Position numbers and translations under genes: made by a program | Shown here: positions 25,658 to 34,495 of the stretch, piece after piece | How the letters are laid out: each line of letters starts with the position of its first letter | Position numbering within the stretch: the first letter of the stretch is position 1 | Assembly (NCBI RefSeq): GCF_014217565.1 | Contig: NZ_CP043661.1 | Coordinates: 7,626,001-7,690,000, forward strand | Length of the DNA: 64,000 bases | Source of the DNA: Kribbella qitaiheensis | GTDB taxonomy: Bacteria; Actinomycetota; Actinomycetes; Propionibacteriales; Kribbellaceae | Direction: 5' to 3' | The notes under the pieces: model-generated | What the model was told of the DNA's origin: nothing | The model's database searches: none | The model's input: the letters and a program-made list of their open reading frames with translations, nothing else

Positions 25658-26597
25658 GTGTCCAGATCTGCCGGTCTCTTGCTGGGTTTCGCCGCCGATC
25701 GCCTGCTCGGCGATCCCCACCGGCTCCACCCGGTCGCCGGGTTCGGCCAACTCGCCGCTCGTGCCGAGAAGAGCCTGTACGCCGACTCGCGAGCCGCCGG
25801 TTCGGCGTACGCAGGGCTCCTGGTCGGGTCGGTCGCGGCAGCCGGTGTGGTCGCCGATCGGCTGACCAGGGATCGGCCGATCGCGAAGACCCTGCTGACC
25901 GCGGCCGCGACCTGGGCGGTGCTCGGCGGGCGGAGCCTCGAACGGGAGGCCGAGGTGATGGCCGGGTATCTCGAGGAGAAGGACATCGTCGCGGCGCGTG
26001 GACGACTCGGGCACCTCTGCAGCCGCGACGCTACGGATCTGGAGGCGGATGAGCTCGCACGGGCGACGGTGGAGTCGGTGGCGGAGAACACCTCCGATGC
26101 ATGTGTTGCGCCGCTGTTGTGGGGTGGAGTGTTCGGGATCCCGGGGCTGATCGGGTATCGGGCGGTTAACACGCTGGACGCGATGGTCGGCTACAAGTCG
26201 GCTCGCTATCTCAACTTCGGCTGGTTCGCGGCGCGGCTGGACGACGTACTCAATCTGGTTCCTGCCCGCGCTTGTGCCGTGCTCACCGGGTACGCGGCCG
26301 GGCGGGCCGGGGGAGACGTGGCGGATCTGGCGGCGGGATGCGCCGAAGCACCCGAGTCCGAACGCGGGACCGGTCGAGGCCGCGTTCGCGGGGGCGCTCG
26401 ACCTGCGGCTGGGTGGGACGAACACGTACGGCGACGAGGTCGAGGACCGCGGCTCACTCGGCGACGGATTGCCGCCGACGGTGCCGGACATCCGGCGTAC
26501 GGCGTCGTTGGCGCGGCGAGTCGGGTACGCCGCGGCGCTCATCGCCGCGATCCTGGCGCTACGCCCGCGACGTACGAGGGAGCAGACATGCATTTGA
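25658..26597 (+). CDS. cobD: adenosylcobinamide-phosphate synthase CobD/CbiB, interrupted by a frameshift
   Basis: CobD attaches the aminopropanol (phosphate) arm to adenosylcobyric acid; it is an integral membrane protein. Family blocks are GFAADRLLGDPHRLHPVAGFG at the start, ATVESVAENTSDACVAPLLW, and YRAVNTLDAMVGYK. After ACAVLTGYAAGR the frame changes, and the expected end (WRRDAPKHPSPNAGPVEAAFAG, then LRLGGTNTYG) is in the next frame. One extra base in the GGGCCGGGGG stretch (26304-26313) explains it. Corrected length is about 312 residues, normal for the family. The start is GTG. It overlaps the next gene by 10 bases. Confidence 0.92.
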
Positions 26598-27268
26598 GTC
26601 AGCGGCCGTTGCGGATCGCCTTGGTGCGGCATGGGGAGTCCGAGGCGAATCTGGACAAGTCGATCTTCGAACGGGTGCCCGACCACGCGATCGCGCTCAC
26701 CGCCCACGGCGTACAGCAGTCTGCCGAGACGGGCCGGCGGCTGCGCGAGGTGTTCGAGAACGAGCCCGTCCGGGTCTACGTCTCGCCGTACCTGCGCGCT
26801 TTGCAGACCCTCGGCGCTCTAGGCATCGACGACCTGATCGGCTCGACGCGGGAGGAACCGCGGCTGCGCGAACAGGATTGGGCCAACTACCAGGACACCG
26901 AGGACATCGAGCAGCAGAAGAAGCTGCGTGATTCGTACGGGCATTTCTTCTATCGCTTCACCCACGGCGAGTCCGGCTCGGACGTGTACGACCGGGTGTC
27001 GAGCTTCCTGGAGACCATGCACCGCGACTTCGAGGCGCCCGATTCGCCGCGGAACGTGCTGCTGATCTCGCACGGGCTGACGATGCGGCTGTTCTGCATG
27101 CGCTGGTTCCACTGGTCGGTCAGGTTCTTCGAGACGCTGCGCAATCCCGACAACGCCGAGACGCGCGTCCTGCTGCGCCAGCCCGATTTCCGGTACAAGC
27201 TGGATCGGCCCTTCGAGCAGTGGACCGAGTACGAACCGACGGAACGGGAGCGATCGGCATGGTTGTAG
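26588..27268 (+). CDS. histidine phosphatase family protein (phosphoglycerate mutase-like)
   Basis: A 226-residue histidine phosphatase. The catalytic His is in IALVRHGESEAN and the second His in LLISHGLTMRLF; the Arg of YVSPYLRALQT completes the site. Its place after cobD invites the idea of an alpha-ribazole phosphatase (CobC). However, its WFHWSVRFFETL insert and length look more like the general fungal or actinobacterial mutase-like group. It overlaps both neighbours by 10 bases, so it is surely in the cobD operon. The start is ATG. Confidence 0.8.
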   Translation: MHLSQRPLRIALVRHGESEANLDKSIFERVPDHAIALTAHGVQQSAETGRRLREVFENEPVRVYVSPYLRALQTLGALGIDDLIGSTREEPRLREQDWANYQDTEDIEQQKKLRDSYGHFFYRFTHGESGSDVYDRVSSFLETMHRDFEAPDSPRNVLLISHGLTMRLFCMRWFHWSVRFFETLRNPDNAETRVLLRQPDFRYKLDRPFEQWTEYEPTERERSAWL

Positions 27269-28218
27269 AGCAGACCCGCGCGGCCGCACTGGAGTTGCTG
27301 GCCGCGCTCTCGCCGGAGCAGCGTTCGCAGTTCACGGTGCCCTTCGACACCCCGGATCACCAGGTGTGGACGTACTTGCCGGGCGATCGGCCGGGCGTGA
27401 CGTTGGGCTCGTTGGATGTCGGTCAGCGTGCGCTGGCGATGCGACTGTTGGAGATCGGCTGCAGCGAGCGCGGGTACGCCGATGCCCGGTCGGTGCTCTT
27501 TACCGAGGCCGTACGGCGTGGGTTGGCGCAGGCGTCGCCTGGTACGGCGGTCGACCTCGGGTCGGAGCAGCGGTACTTCCTTCGCATCCTCGGTGACCCC
27601 AGTGGTGATGGGCCGTGGGCCTGGCGGATCAACGGGCATCACCTCGCGCTGCACGTGACGGTGGTCGACGGCGCGGTCGGGTTCACCCCGCAGTTCTTCG
27701 GCGCCGAGCCCGCGAAGGTGCAGTCCGGACCGCACGAGGGTTTCCGGGCGCTGCCTGTCGAGCAGGATCTCGGCTTCGGCCTGCTTCATTCGTTGGAGCC
27801 GGATCAACGGGCGATCGCCGTCGTGTCGGACGAGGCGCCGGGCGACATCCTGACCCGCTACGACCCGATCGCGGATCCTTCTGTACTACGGCGCGGTCTG
27901 CCGTACGGCGACATGGATGGCGGGCAGCAGGCGCTTCTCAGTCGACTCGTCGGCCAGTACGTCGGGCGCGCGGCCGAACCGATCGGGCAGCGCACCTGGA
28001 AGGAGATCACCGACCACGGCATCGAGCACCTGACTTTCGCCTGGGCGGGCGGCTCCGAACCCGGCACCGGCCATTACTACTCGATCGCGGGTCCGACGTT
28101 CTTGGCGGAGTACGACAACACCCAGAACGACGCCAACCACATCCACTCAGTCTGGCGAGACCTCCAAAACGACTGGGGACGAGACCTCCTGGCAGAGCAC
28201 TACGCCTCTCACGGGTAG
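27259..28218 (+). CDS. DUF3500 domain-containing protein
   Basis: A 319-residue protein matching DUF3500. Typical blocks are QRALAMRLLEIGCSERGY, a GPWAWRINGHHLALHVTVV core, and the C-terminal FAWAGG...GHYYSIAGPTFLAEYDNTQNDANHIHSVWRD with several conserved His, Asp and Asn that look like a metal site. The function is not known. It overlaps the phosphatase gene by 10 bases. The ATG at 27259 follows GGGAG. It is the last gene before the cobN riboswitch. Confidence 0.8.
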   Translation: MVVEQTRAAALELLAALSPEQRSQFTVPFDTPDHQVWTYLPGDRPGVTLGSLDVGQRALAMRLLEIGCSERGYADARSVLFTEAVRRGLAQASPGTAVDLGSEQRYFLRILGDPSGDGPWAWRINGHHLALHVTVVDGAVGFTPQFFGAEPAKVQSGPHEGFRALPVEQDLGFGLLHSLEPDQRAIAVVSDEAPGDILTRYDPIADPSVLRRGLPYGDMDGGQQALLSRLVGQYVGRAAEPIGQRTWKEITDHGIEHLTFAWAGGSEPGTGHYYSIAGPTFLAEYDNTQNDANHIHSVWRDLQNDWGRDLLAEHYASHG

Positions 28219-28567
28219 AGAGCCCCCACACCGCGCCAACGCTCGCCCCACCCACCCGGGTCGCGGGCTCCTACGTCGCCCACTCATAAATGCGGGTGGT
28301 TCCGGCCAGGGCCTGATCGGCAGGTGGCTGTGGTGCCGACCGGGTTGGACTGCGCTCCTGCGTCGCTTGTCCCGTCGGCTGTCGCCTACCCTGTCGCGGG
28401 CTCCTTCGGCGCCCTGCTCGACGAATGCGACGTGGCGCCGGGTAGACCCGATCGGCAGTTGACTGCGGATGCCATATCCGGTCGGCTGGGCGGTTCGCGG
28501 TTGGTTGACGGAGAGCTGAAGGCGCTCGCCGACGTCGAGGTGTTCGGTCCGATCCTCCAGCGGCCCA

Positions 28568-28625
28568 CCTCTGTGCATCGGCTGAGCACCTCAGCCGGGT
28601 GAAGTGCCCATTTGGTGCACAGAGG
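28568..28625. repeat. nested inverted repeat and first copy of a 47-base direct repeat
   Basis: An outer inverted repeat (CCTCTGTGCA at 28568-28577 and TGCACAGAGG at 28616-28625) encloses a perfect 8-bp hairpin with a CAC loop (28579-28597, CGGCTGAG-CAC-CTCAGCCG). Bases 28579-28625 recur at 28692-28738 with 9 mismatches in 47. Confidence 0.7.
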
Positions 28626-28691
28626 TAATTGACGATGGGCTGAACCCTGGTCCGCAATTCCGCTAGATCTGTCCTGCCCGCCTTTGCGCTC

Positions 28692-28738
28692 CGGCTAAGC
28701 ACCTCGGCTGGGTGGGGTGCTCGTCTCGTGCACAGAGG
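28692..28738. repeat. second copy of the 47-base direct repeat
   Basis: Matches 28579-28625 at 38 of 47 positions, ending in the same GTGCACAGAGG. The central hairpin is partly lost here. The copies are 113 bases apart. Confidence 0.65.
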
Positions 28739-28952
28739 CGGTCGATGGCGAATCGCAGACACCGTCGCCCCGACGACACCCGTCGGCACGGCGCACCCGC
28801 TTTAGTCGAGCGGGCGGCGGACGAGCCCGCGACCCGGGCGGGTGGGCGAGCACCGGACCGAACGACGGAGGAGTGGGCGTCGGCGCGAAGACGGGGCCTT
28901 CCTCACACCCCGCCGATCCATCCGCCCCGGTCAGCTAGAGTCATCGCGTTAG

Positions 28953-29040
28953 CGACGGTTGTGCAGGAACCCGGTGTGAGTCCGGGGCGGTCCCGCCACT
29001 GTGACCACCTCTTCGTGGGAGTCAGGAACTGCTGCCGTCG
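28953..29040 (+). promoter_or_regulatory. cobalamin riboswitch before cobN
   Basis: The core GCGGTCCCGCCACTGTGA (28987-29004) follows GGAACCCGGTGTGAGTCCGG. A short hairpin (CCACCTCTTCGTGG) leads to the B12-box-like GAGTCAGGAACTGC. The outer stem is CGACGG (28953-28958) with CCGTCG (29035-29040). Downstream, GGGGCGTGGACACCCC forms a hairpin directly before GAGGAAGGA, the ribosome site of cobN, which suggests control of translation initiation: cobN off when adenosylcobalamin is plentiful. Confidence 0.92.
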
Positions 29041-29087
29041 TACCTGCCACCTGGGGCGTGGACACCCCGAGGAAGGACCGGCCGCGC

Positions 29088-32000
29088 TTGCCCGCGAACG
29101 CGAATCTGTTGCTGTTGTCGACCGCCGATACCGATCTGCTCGCCGCCTCACAGGCCGCCGTCGGTTGGCGGGTCGCGAACCCGGCTCGCGTCGACCTCGC
29201 GGACCTGCCCGGAATGCTTGACGGCGTCGAGGTCGTAGTGGTCCGCCTGCTGGGCGGTCGCCGCGCCTGGGAGGAGGGTCTCGACGCTGTCATCTCTGCC
29301 GGTATCCCGACCGTCGTGCTGTCCGGCGAGGCCGCTCCCGACGCCGAGTTGATGTCGCTCTCGACGGTGCCTGCCGGTGCCGTCACCGAGGCGCTCGCAT
29401 ACTTGCGCGAGGGCGGTTCGAAGAACCTGGCGAACCTGGCAGGCTTCCTGCGCGACACCCTGCTGCTGACCGGCGACGAGTTCGATCCGCCGTACGCGCT
29501 CCCGACGTACGGCGTACGCGCGGGCCGCACCGTCGTCGAGGACAGCCGGCCCGTCGTCGGCATCGTCTACTACCGGGCGCACGAGATCTCCGGCAACACC
29601 GCTTTCGTCGACGCGCTGGCTGATGCCGTCGAGAGTGCCGGCGCGCAGGCACTACCCGTGTACTGCGGGACGCTCCGCGGCCTGGACCCGTCGAGTACTG
29701 AGAACGCCGAACTCTTCGAGCTGCTCCGCAAAGCAGACGTACTCGTCACCACCCTGCTCGCCGCCGGCGGCACAGTCGCTGCGGATGCAAGCGCCGGAGG
29801 TGACGATTCCTGGGACGCCGGAGCGCTCGCCTCACTCGACATCCCGCTGATCCAGGGCCTCGCGCTGACCTCCACGCGCGAGCAGTGGCTGGACAGCGAC
29901 GCCGCGATCAGCCCGTTGGACGCCGCGACCCAGGTCGCGATCCCGGAGTTCGACGGCCGTCTCATCACGATCCCGTTCTCCTTCAAGGCGTACGACGCCG
30001 AGGGGGTCGCCAGTTACGCGCCGGATCTCGAGCGCTGCGCGCGACTCGCCGGGATCGCCACAGCGCAGGCCAAGCTCCGCCACGTGGAGCCGAAGGACAA
30101 GAAGCTCGCGCTCGTACTGTCGTCGTACCCGACCAAGCACGCCCGCATCGGCAACGCGGTCGGCCTGGACACCCCTGCTTCGGCGGTGGTCCTCCTCGGC
30201 CAACTCCAAGCAGCCGGCTACGACCTCGGACCGGATCTCAACCTCGACGACCTGCAGGGCGCCGAAGGTGCGGACGGCCTGATCCACCGGCTGATCGCGG
30301 CCGGTGGGCACGACGTCGACTGGCTTACCGACGAGCAATTGTCTAGCGCGGTCGCCAAGATCCCGCTGTCCACCTACGCGAAGTGGTTCGGCGCCGTACC
30401 GGAATCGTTGCAAGAGGCAATGACCGGGGCGTGGGGAGAAGCGCCGGGAAGCCTGTACGTCGATCAGTCGGGCGCCGAGCCCGCGATCGCCCTGGCCGCC
30501 TTGCGATTCGGCAACGTCGTACTGATGATCCAGCCGCCGCGCGGTTTCGGCGAGAATCCGGTCGCGATCTACCACGACCCGGACATGGCGCCGTCGCACC
30601 ATTACCTGGCGGCGTACCGGTGGCTCGAGGCTTCGCCGGAAGAGGGCGGCTTCGGGGCGCACGCGGTGGTGCACTTGGGCAAGCACGGAACGCTGGAATG
30701 GCTGCCAGGCAAGGGAATCGGGATGGCGGCCGACTGCGCGCCGGACGCCGTGCTGGGCAACCTGCCGCTCGTCTACCCGTTCATCGTCAACGACCCGGGT
30801 GAGGGTACGCAGGCGAAGCGGCGTGGGCACGCGGTGATCGTGGACCACCTGGTGCCGCCGATGGCGCGGGCCGAGACGTACGGCGACATGGCGAAGCTGG
30901 AGTACTTGCTGGACGAGTACGCGACGGTTTCCGCACTCGACCCGGACAAGGTGCCGACGCTGCGCGCGCAGATCTGGACCTTGATCCAGGCGGCGCAGCT
31001 GCACCACGACCTGCATACGTCCGAGAAGCCGGAGGACGAGGAGTTCGACGAGTTCGTCCTGCACCTCGACGGCTATCTGTGCGAGATCAAGGACGTCCAG
31101 ATCCGGGACGGGCTGCACATCCTCGGTGGCGGTCCGGTCGGCGAGGCTCGGGTCAACCTCGTCCTCGCAGTACTGCGTGCGCAGCAGATGTGGGGTGGCA
31201 AGGCGGGCGCAGTCCGCGGTCTGCGTGCTGCCTTGGGCGACACGTTCGGCGTCGACGAAGCTGCGATGCTTGCCGATCCGGGACGCGCTGTCCCGGAGCT
31301 GAAGGACCTCGCGACGTTGGCCGATCTGCCCGCGGTGAGCGGCGCGGACGGCGTGGACCTGCTCGAAGCCGTTGCACGCAAGCTCGTCCTCGGCATGGAA
31401 ACGCTCGGCTGGGACGCAGGGAAGGTTCCGGTCGTCGTCGAGGAGGTGCTCGGTCGCACCTCTGACGGCGTGACCGCGTCGCTGACCTTCGCCGCGACCG
31501 AGGTCGTGCCGCGGCTGGGGCGCACGGGCGACGAGCTGACGAACGTACTGCGGGCGCTGGCCGGCCGCTTCGTCGAAGCCGGCCCGTCGGGATCGCCGAC
31601 GCGTGGTCTGGTGAACGTACTGCCGACCGGGCGGAACTTCTACGCGGTCGACCCGAAGGCGATCCCGAGCCGGAACGCCTGGGACGTCGGCGTCGCACTG
31701 GCCGACTCGCTGCTGGCCAGGCACAAGTCGGAGACGGGGGAGTGGCCGCGATCGGTCGGTCTGACCGTCTGGGGGACCTCCGCGATGCGGACCCAGGGCG
31801 ATGACCTGGCCGAGGTGTTCTGGCTGCTCGGTTGCCGCCCGGTCTGGGACGAGGCTTCCCGCCGCGTGACCGGGTTCGAGATCGTCCCCATCGCCGAGCT
31901 CGGCCGGCCGCGAGTGGACGTGACGATCAGGATCTCGGGATTCTTCCGGGATGCTTTCCCGCACGTCGTCGCGCTGCTCGACGAAGCGGTTCGTACCGTC

Positions 32001-32813
32001 GCGGCCCTCGATGAAGGTGCCGAGGACAACTACCTGAAGGCGCACGTCGACGCGGACGTTGCTGAGGGCAATGACCTGCGATCGTCGACGGCCCGGGTCT
32101 TCGGCTCCAAGCCCGGCTCGTACGGCGCCGGCCTGTTGCCGCTGGTCGATGCCCGGAACTGGCGGACCGACGCCGAGCTCGCCGAGGTGTACGCGGTCTG
32201 GGGCGGGTACGCGTACGGCAAGGACCTCGACGGTGCGGAGGCTCGGCCGTCGATGGAGCGCGCCTATGCCCGGATCCAGGTCGCGGCGAAGAACGCGGAT
32301 ACGCGGGAGCACGACATCATGGATTCGGACGACTACTTCCAGTACCACGGCGGCATGGTCGCGATGGTGCGGCATCTGACCGGGTCCAACCCGAAGGCGT
32401 ACATCGGCGACTCCGCGGTACCGGCTCAGGTGAAGACGCGGACGCTGGAGGAGGAGACCAAGCGCGTCTTCCGGGCGCGCGTGGTGAACCCCCGCTGGAT
32501 GGCGGCGATGCAGCGGCACGGGTACAAGGGCGCCTTCGAGATGGCCGCGACGGTGGACTACCTGTTCGGGTACGACGCGACCGCGGGCGTGGTGGACGAC
32601 TGGATGTACGAGACGCTCACCAAGGAGTACGTCGCGAACCCGGAGATCGCCGAGTTCTTCCGCAAGTCGAACCCGTGGGCGCGGCACGGCATCGCCGAGC
32701 GCCTGCTGGAAGCGGCCCAGCGCGGTCTGTGGGCGGAGCCGACCGACGAAGCGCTGGAGACACTGCGGACGGCAGTCCTCGAAACAGAAGGTGACATCGA
32801 GGACCGCGGCTGA
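29088..32813 (+). CDS. cobN: cobaltochelatase subunit CobN
   Basis: About 1241 residues, the usual size for CobN, the large subunit that inserts Co2+ into hydrogenobyrinic acid a,c-diamide in the aerobic B12 pathway. Family blocks include VVVVRLLGGRRAWEEGLD, a HLGKHGTLEWLPGKG metal-site motif, GDMAKLEYLLDEY, VWGTSAMRTQGDD and IMDSDDYFQYHGGM. I choose TTG at 29088, 10 bases after GAGGAAGGA. A longer in-frame start at 29001 would lie inside the riboswitch core, so it is rejected. GTG at 29058 is a second option. Riboswitch-controlled. Confidence 0.95.
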   Translation: MPANANLLLLSTADTDLLAASQAAVGWRVANPARVDLADLPGMLDGVEVVVVRLLGGRRAWEEGLDAVISAGIPTVVLSGEAAPDAELMSLSTVPAGAVTEALAYLREGGSKNLANLAGFLRDTLLLTGDEFDPPYALPTYGVRAGRTVVEDSRPVVGIVYYRAHEISGNTAFVDALADAVESAGAQALPVYCGTLRGLDPSSTENAELFELLRKADVLVTTLLAAGGTVAADASAGGDDSWDAGALASLDIPLIQGLALTSTREQWLDSDAAISPLDAATQVAIPEFDGRLITIPFSFKAYDAEGVASYAPDLERCARLAGIATAQAKLRHVEPKDKKLALVLSSYPTKHARIGNAVGLDTPASAVVLLGQLQAAGYDLGPDLNLDDLQGAEGADGLIHRLIAAGGHDVDWLTDEQLSSAVAKIPLSTYAKWFGAVPESLQEAMTGAWGEAPGSLYVDQSGAEPAIALAALRFGNVVLMIQPPRGFGENPVAIYHDPDMAPSHHYLAAYRWLEASPEEGGFGAHAVVHLGKHGTLEWLPGKGIGMAADCAPDAVLGNLPLVYPFIVNDPGEGTQAKRRGHAVIVDHLVPPMARAETYGDMAKLEYLLDEYATVSALDPDKVPTLRAQIWTLIQAAQLHHDLHTSEKPEDEEFDEFVLHLDGYLCEIKDVQIRDGLHILGGGPVGEARVNLVLAVLRAQQMWGGKAGAVRGLRAALGDTFGVDEAAMLADPGRAVPELKDLATLADLPAVSGADGVDLLEAVARKLVLGMETLGWDAGKVPVVVEEVLGRTSDGVTASLTFAATEVVPRLGRTGDELTNVLRALAGRFVEAGPSGSPTRGLVNVLPTGRNFYAVDPKAIPSRNAWDVGVALADSLLARHKSETGEWPRSVGLTVWGTSAMRTQGDDLAEVFWLLGCRPVWDEASRRVTGFEIVPIAELGRPRVDVTIRISGFFRDAFPHVVALLDEAVRTVAALDEGAEDNYLKAHVDADVAEGNDLRSSTARVFGSKPGSYGAGLLPLVDARNWRTDAELAEVYAVWGGYAYGKDLDGAEARPSMERAYARIQVAAKNADTREHDIMDSDDYFQYHGGMVAMVRHLTGSNPKAYIGDSAVPAQVKTRTLEEETKRVFRARVVNPRWMAAMQRHGYKGAFEMAATVDYLFGYDATAGVVDDWMYETLTKEYVANPEIAEFFRKSNPWARHGIAERLLEAAQRGLWAEPTDEALETLRTAVLETEGDIEDRG

Positions 32814-32856
32814 GATACGACCTGAGCGTTCGGCGGCCGTGTGATTGGGTGGAGGC

Positions 32857-33619
32857 ATGGTTTCTGAGCAGCTTCGGGTCCTGGTCACCAACGACGACGG
32901 CTACCAGGCTCGGGGGATCAGGGCCCTGGCTTCGGCGCTGGCCGCGTACGGGCACGAGGTACTGGTGGTCGCGCCGCTGACGGATCAGAGCGGGGTCGGT
33001 ACGGCGCGGGCCCGCGTGGGTGAACCGGCCGATCGCGACCGCTACGGAGGATGCCGACGGGGTCACCTACATCGGGGTCGACGGCACGCCGGCGCTCGCT
33101 GTCACGATGGCTCGGCTCGGTGCTTTCGGTAAGTCTCCCGAGGTAGTCGTGTCGGGGATCAACCACGGATACAACTTCGGCCCGATCCTGCACTCCGGCA
33201 CGGTCGGTGCCGCGCTCACGGGCGCGACCCAGGGGATGTCGGGGTTGGCTGTAAGCATCGGCTCCGAGGACCCGCAGTACTTGGAGGTCGCGGCGGAGGT
33301 TGCCGTCGAACTGCTCGCCTGGCTGCGCGGCCAGCCGACCGGCACGGTGCTCAACCTCAACGTGCCTGACGTCCCCAAGGCGGAACTTCGTGGTGTCCGG
33401 AGCGCCACTCTCGCCGCCGTGAACCCGAGTCGCCTGAAGGCCGGCGTCGCCCCGACCGGCGAGCCGATCATGATCCTGCGCGACCCGGACCCCGCCCAGG
33501 ACCCCGACTCAGACGAGGCCCTCCTCGCCGAGGGCTACATCACCGTCACGTCGATCACAGGCGTTCAGGCGCTCCCCGACACCGCCGCCGCCGACCACCT
33601 CGCCAGGCGCCTGCCCTAG
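32857..33619 (+). CDS. surE: 5'/3'-nucleotidase SurE, interrupted by a frameshift
   Basis: SurE is a metal-dependent nucleoside monophosphatase. The N-terminal metal site LVTNDDGYQARGIRAL is in the first frame; SGINHGYNFGPILHSGTVGAALTGA and the rest are in another. The change occurs after DQSGVGTA: one extra base in GGGCCC at 33008-33013. Removing it joins GTARP to AWVNRPIAT and gives about 253 residues, the family length. It sits between cobN and the other cobalamin genes but has no known part in B12 synthesis. The ATG at 32857 follows GGTGGAGG. Confidence 0.9.
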
Positions 33620-33676
33620 TGCCCCGTGTCGGCAGTTGCACCAAGTGGGATTGAGACAGCTGCGGCCCAGCCAGGC

Positions 33677-34222
33677 TCAGAGGTCGTTCTGGAAGTCGTA
33701 GGTGTAGGGACCGGTGACGAACTTTTCGCTGCTGATGAATTCGACGGTGACCTGGGTCCCCGGTGCGACAGTGTTCGCGCTGCCGGTCAGTGCTGCGACG
33801 TCCTTGCCGCTCTTGAAGACTGTGAGAGTGAAGAGATTGCTGCCGCCCTTGCTGTCGTCACCCGTGTAGGTGACACGGGCGACCCCACTGAAGTCTCCGA
33901 GGCCGTCGTCCTTGATCCGAATGGAGTCGAGCCGCCAGTCCCCGTTCTGGATCGGCAGAGCCTTCCCGGTCGCAGCAGCCGGGGGAGCAGCCTTCGTGGC
34001 CGTCGCTGCCGCGCCCGGCGCGGTGCCCGATTGTGTCTTCGAACCGGAGCTGTTCGTAGCGACAATGATGACAACGAGGATGGCTAGCAGTCCGAGCCCG
34101 ATGAAGCGCTTCTTCTTGAACCACGGGCGCTGTGCCTTCGCGTACGCTTTGGCCGCCTTCGCGGTGGCCTTCGCCTCGCGGTGATTCTGTGGAACCTGCG
34201 GTGAGATGACGGGTCCGCTCAT
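33677..34222 (-). CDS. small membrane-anchored protein with an FxLYD-like outer domain
   Basis: A 181-residue protein: a basic Ala/Lys-rich N-terminus (REAKATAKAAKAYAKAQ), one membrane helix at about 50-67 (IGLGLLAILVVIIVATN), an Ala/Thr/Pro linker, then a beta-rich domain with SIRIKDDGLGDFSGVARVTYTG and SNLFTLTVFKSG. That resembles FxLYD or DUF4352-type domains that modify envelope processes. No partner is evident. The ATG at 34222 is preferred to the longer upstream frame, which is Arg-rich and unlike a protein start. It is transcribed against its neighbours. Confidence 0.6.
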   Translation of the reverse strand: MSGPVISPQVPQNHREAKATAKAAKAYAKAQRPWFKKKRFIGLGLLAILVVIIVATNSSGSKTQSGTAPGAAATATKAAPPAAATGKALPIQNGDWRLDSIRIKDDGLGDFSGVARVTYTGDDSKGGSNLFTLTVFKSGKDVAALTGSANTVAPGTQVTVEFISSEKFVTGPYTYDFQNDL

Positions 34223-34495
34223 ATTTTTCCCCCCATGTGGACGGCGTGCCGAGCCGAGTGCTCCGTCCGAACCTAGGCGTCGGCGTGCTGCATCAGCAGT
34301 GCCAAAGGTCCTGACCTTGGGCTCACGGAGAGGCGAATTGTCGGCAAGCAGATGAGACGGCAGCGGACGCAGCCGCCGCCGGCTACTGCCTACCTGGGAT
34401 GGAGCCTGTTTCCCTTGCTGGGTTGGGTTTTGAGGTTGTCCACAGCCCTTCTCTGGTGTCACTCATTGTCGCCAGAAGGGTCTATAGTCGCTAGC

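Larger units (their letters stand above)
28219..28952. other. 734-base gap with repeats, no convincing gene
   Basis: Between the DUF3500 stop and the cobN riboswitch I see open frames on both strands but none with a recognisable protein. The stretch 28568-28738 carries an imperfect 47-base direct repeat and a strong hairpin, listed separately. It may be the eroded end of a mobile or 13E12-type element. The promoter for the cobN leader must lie in its last ~100 bases, but I cannot pick it out with confidence. Confidence 0.4.

Noticed and set aside
24719..27268. An 849-codon frame joining cobD to a phosphatase
   Set aside because: The first third is antisense to the serine hydrolase gene, and the join crosses a frameshift; two separate genes are clear.
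28147..28789. Protein genes in the gap before cobN
   Set aside because: Frames on both strands are Arg/Pro-rich or contain the direct repeats, and none resembles a family.
29001..29087. Longer cobN starting at GTG 29001
   Set aside because: The GTG lies inside the conserved CCACTGTGA core of the cobalamin riboswitch and has no ribosome site.
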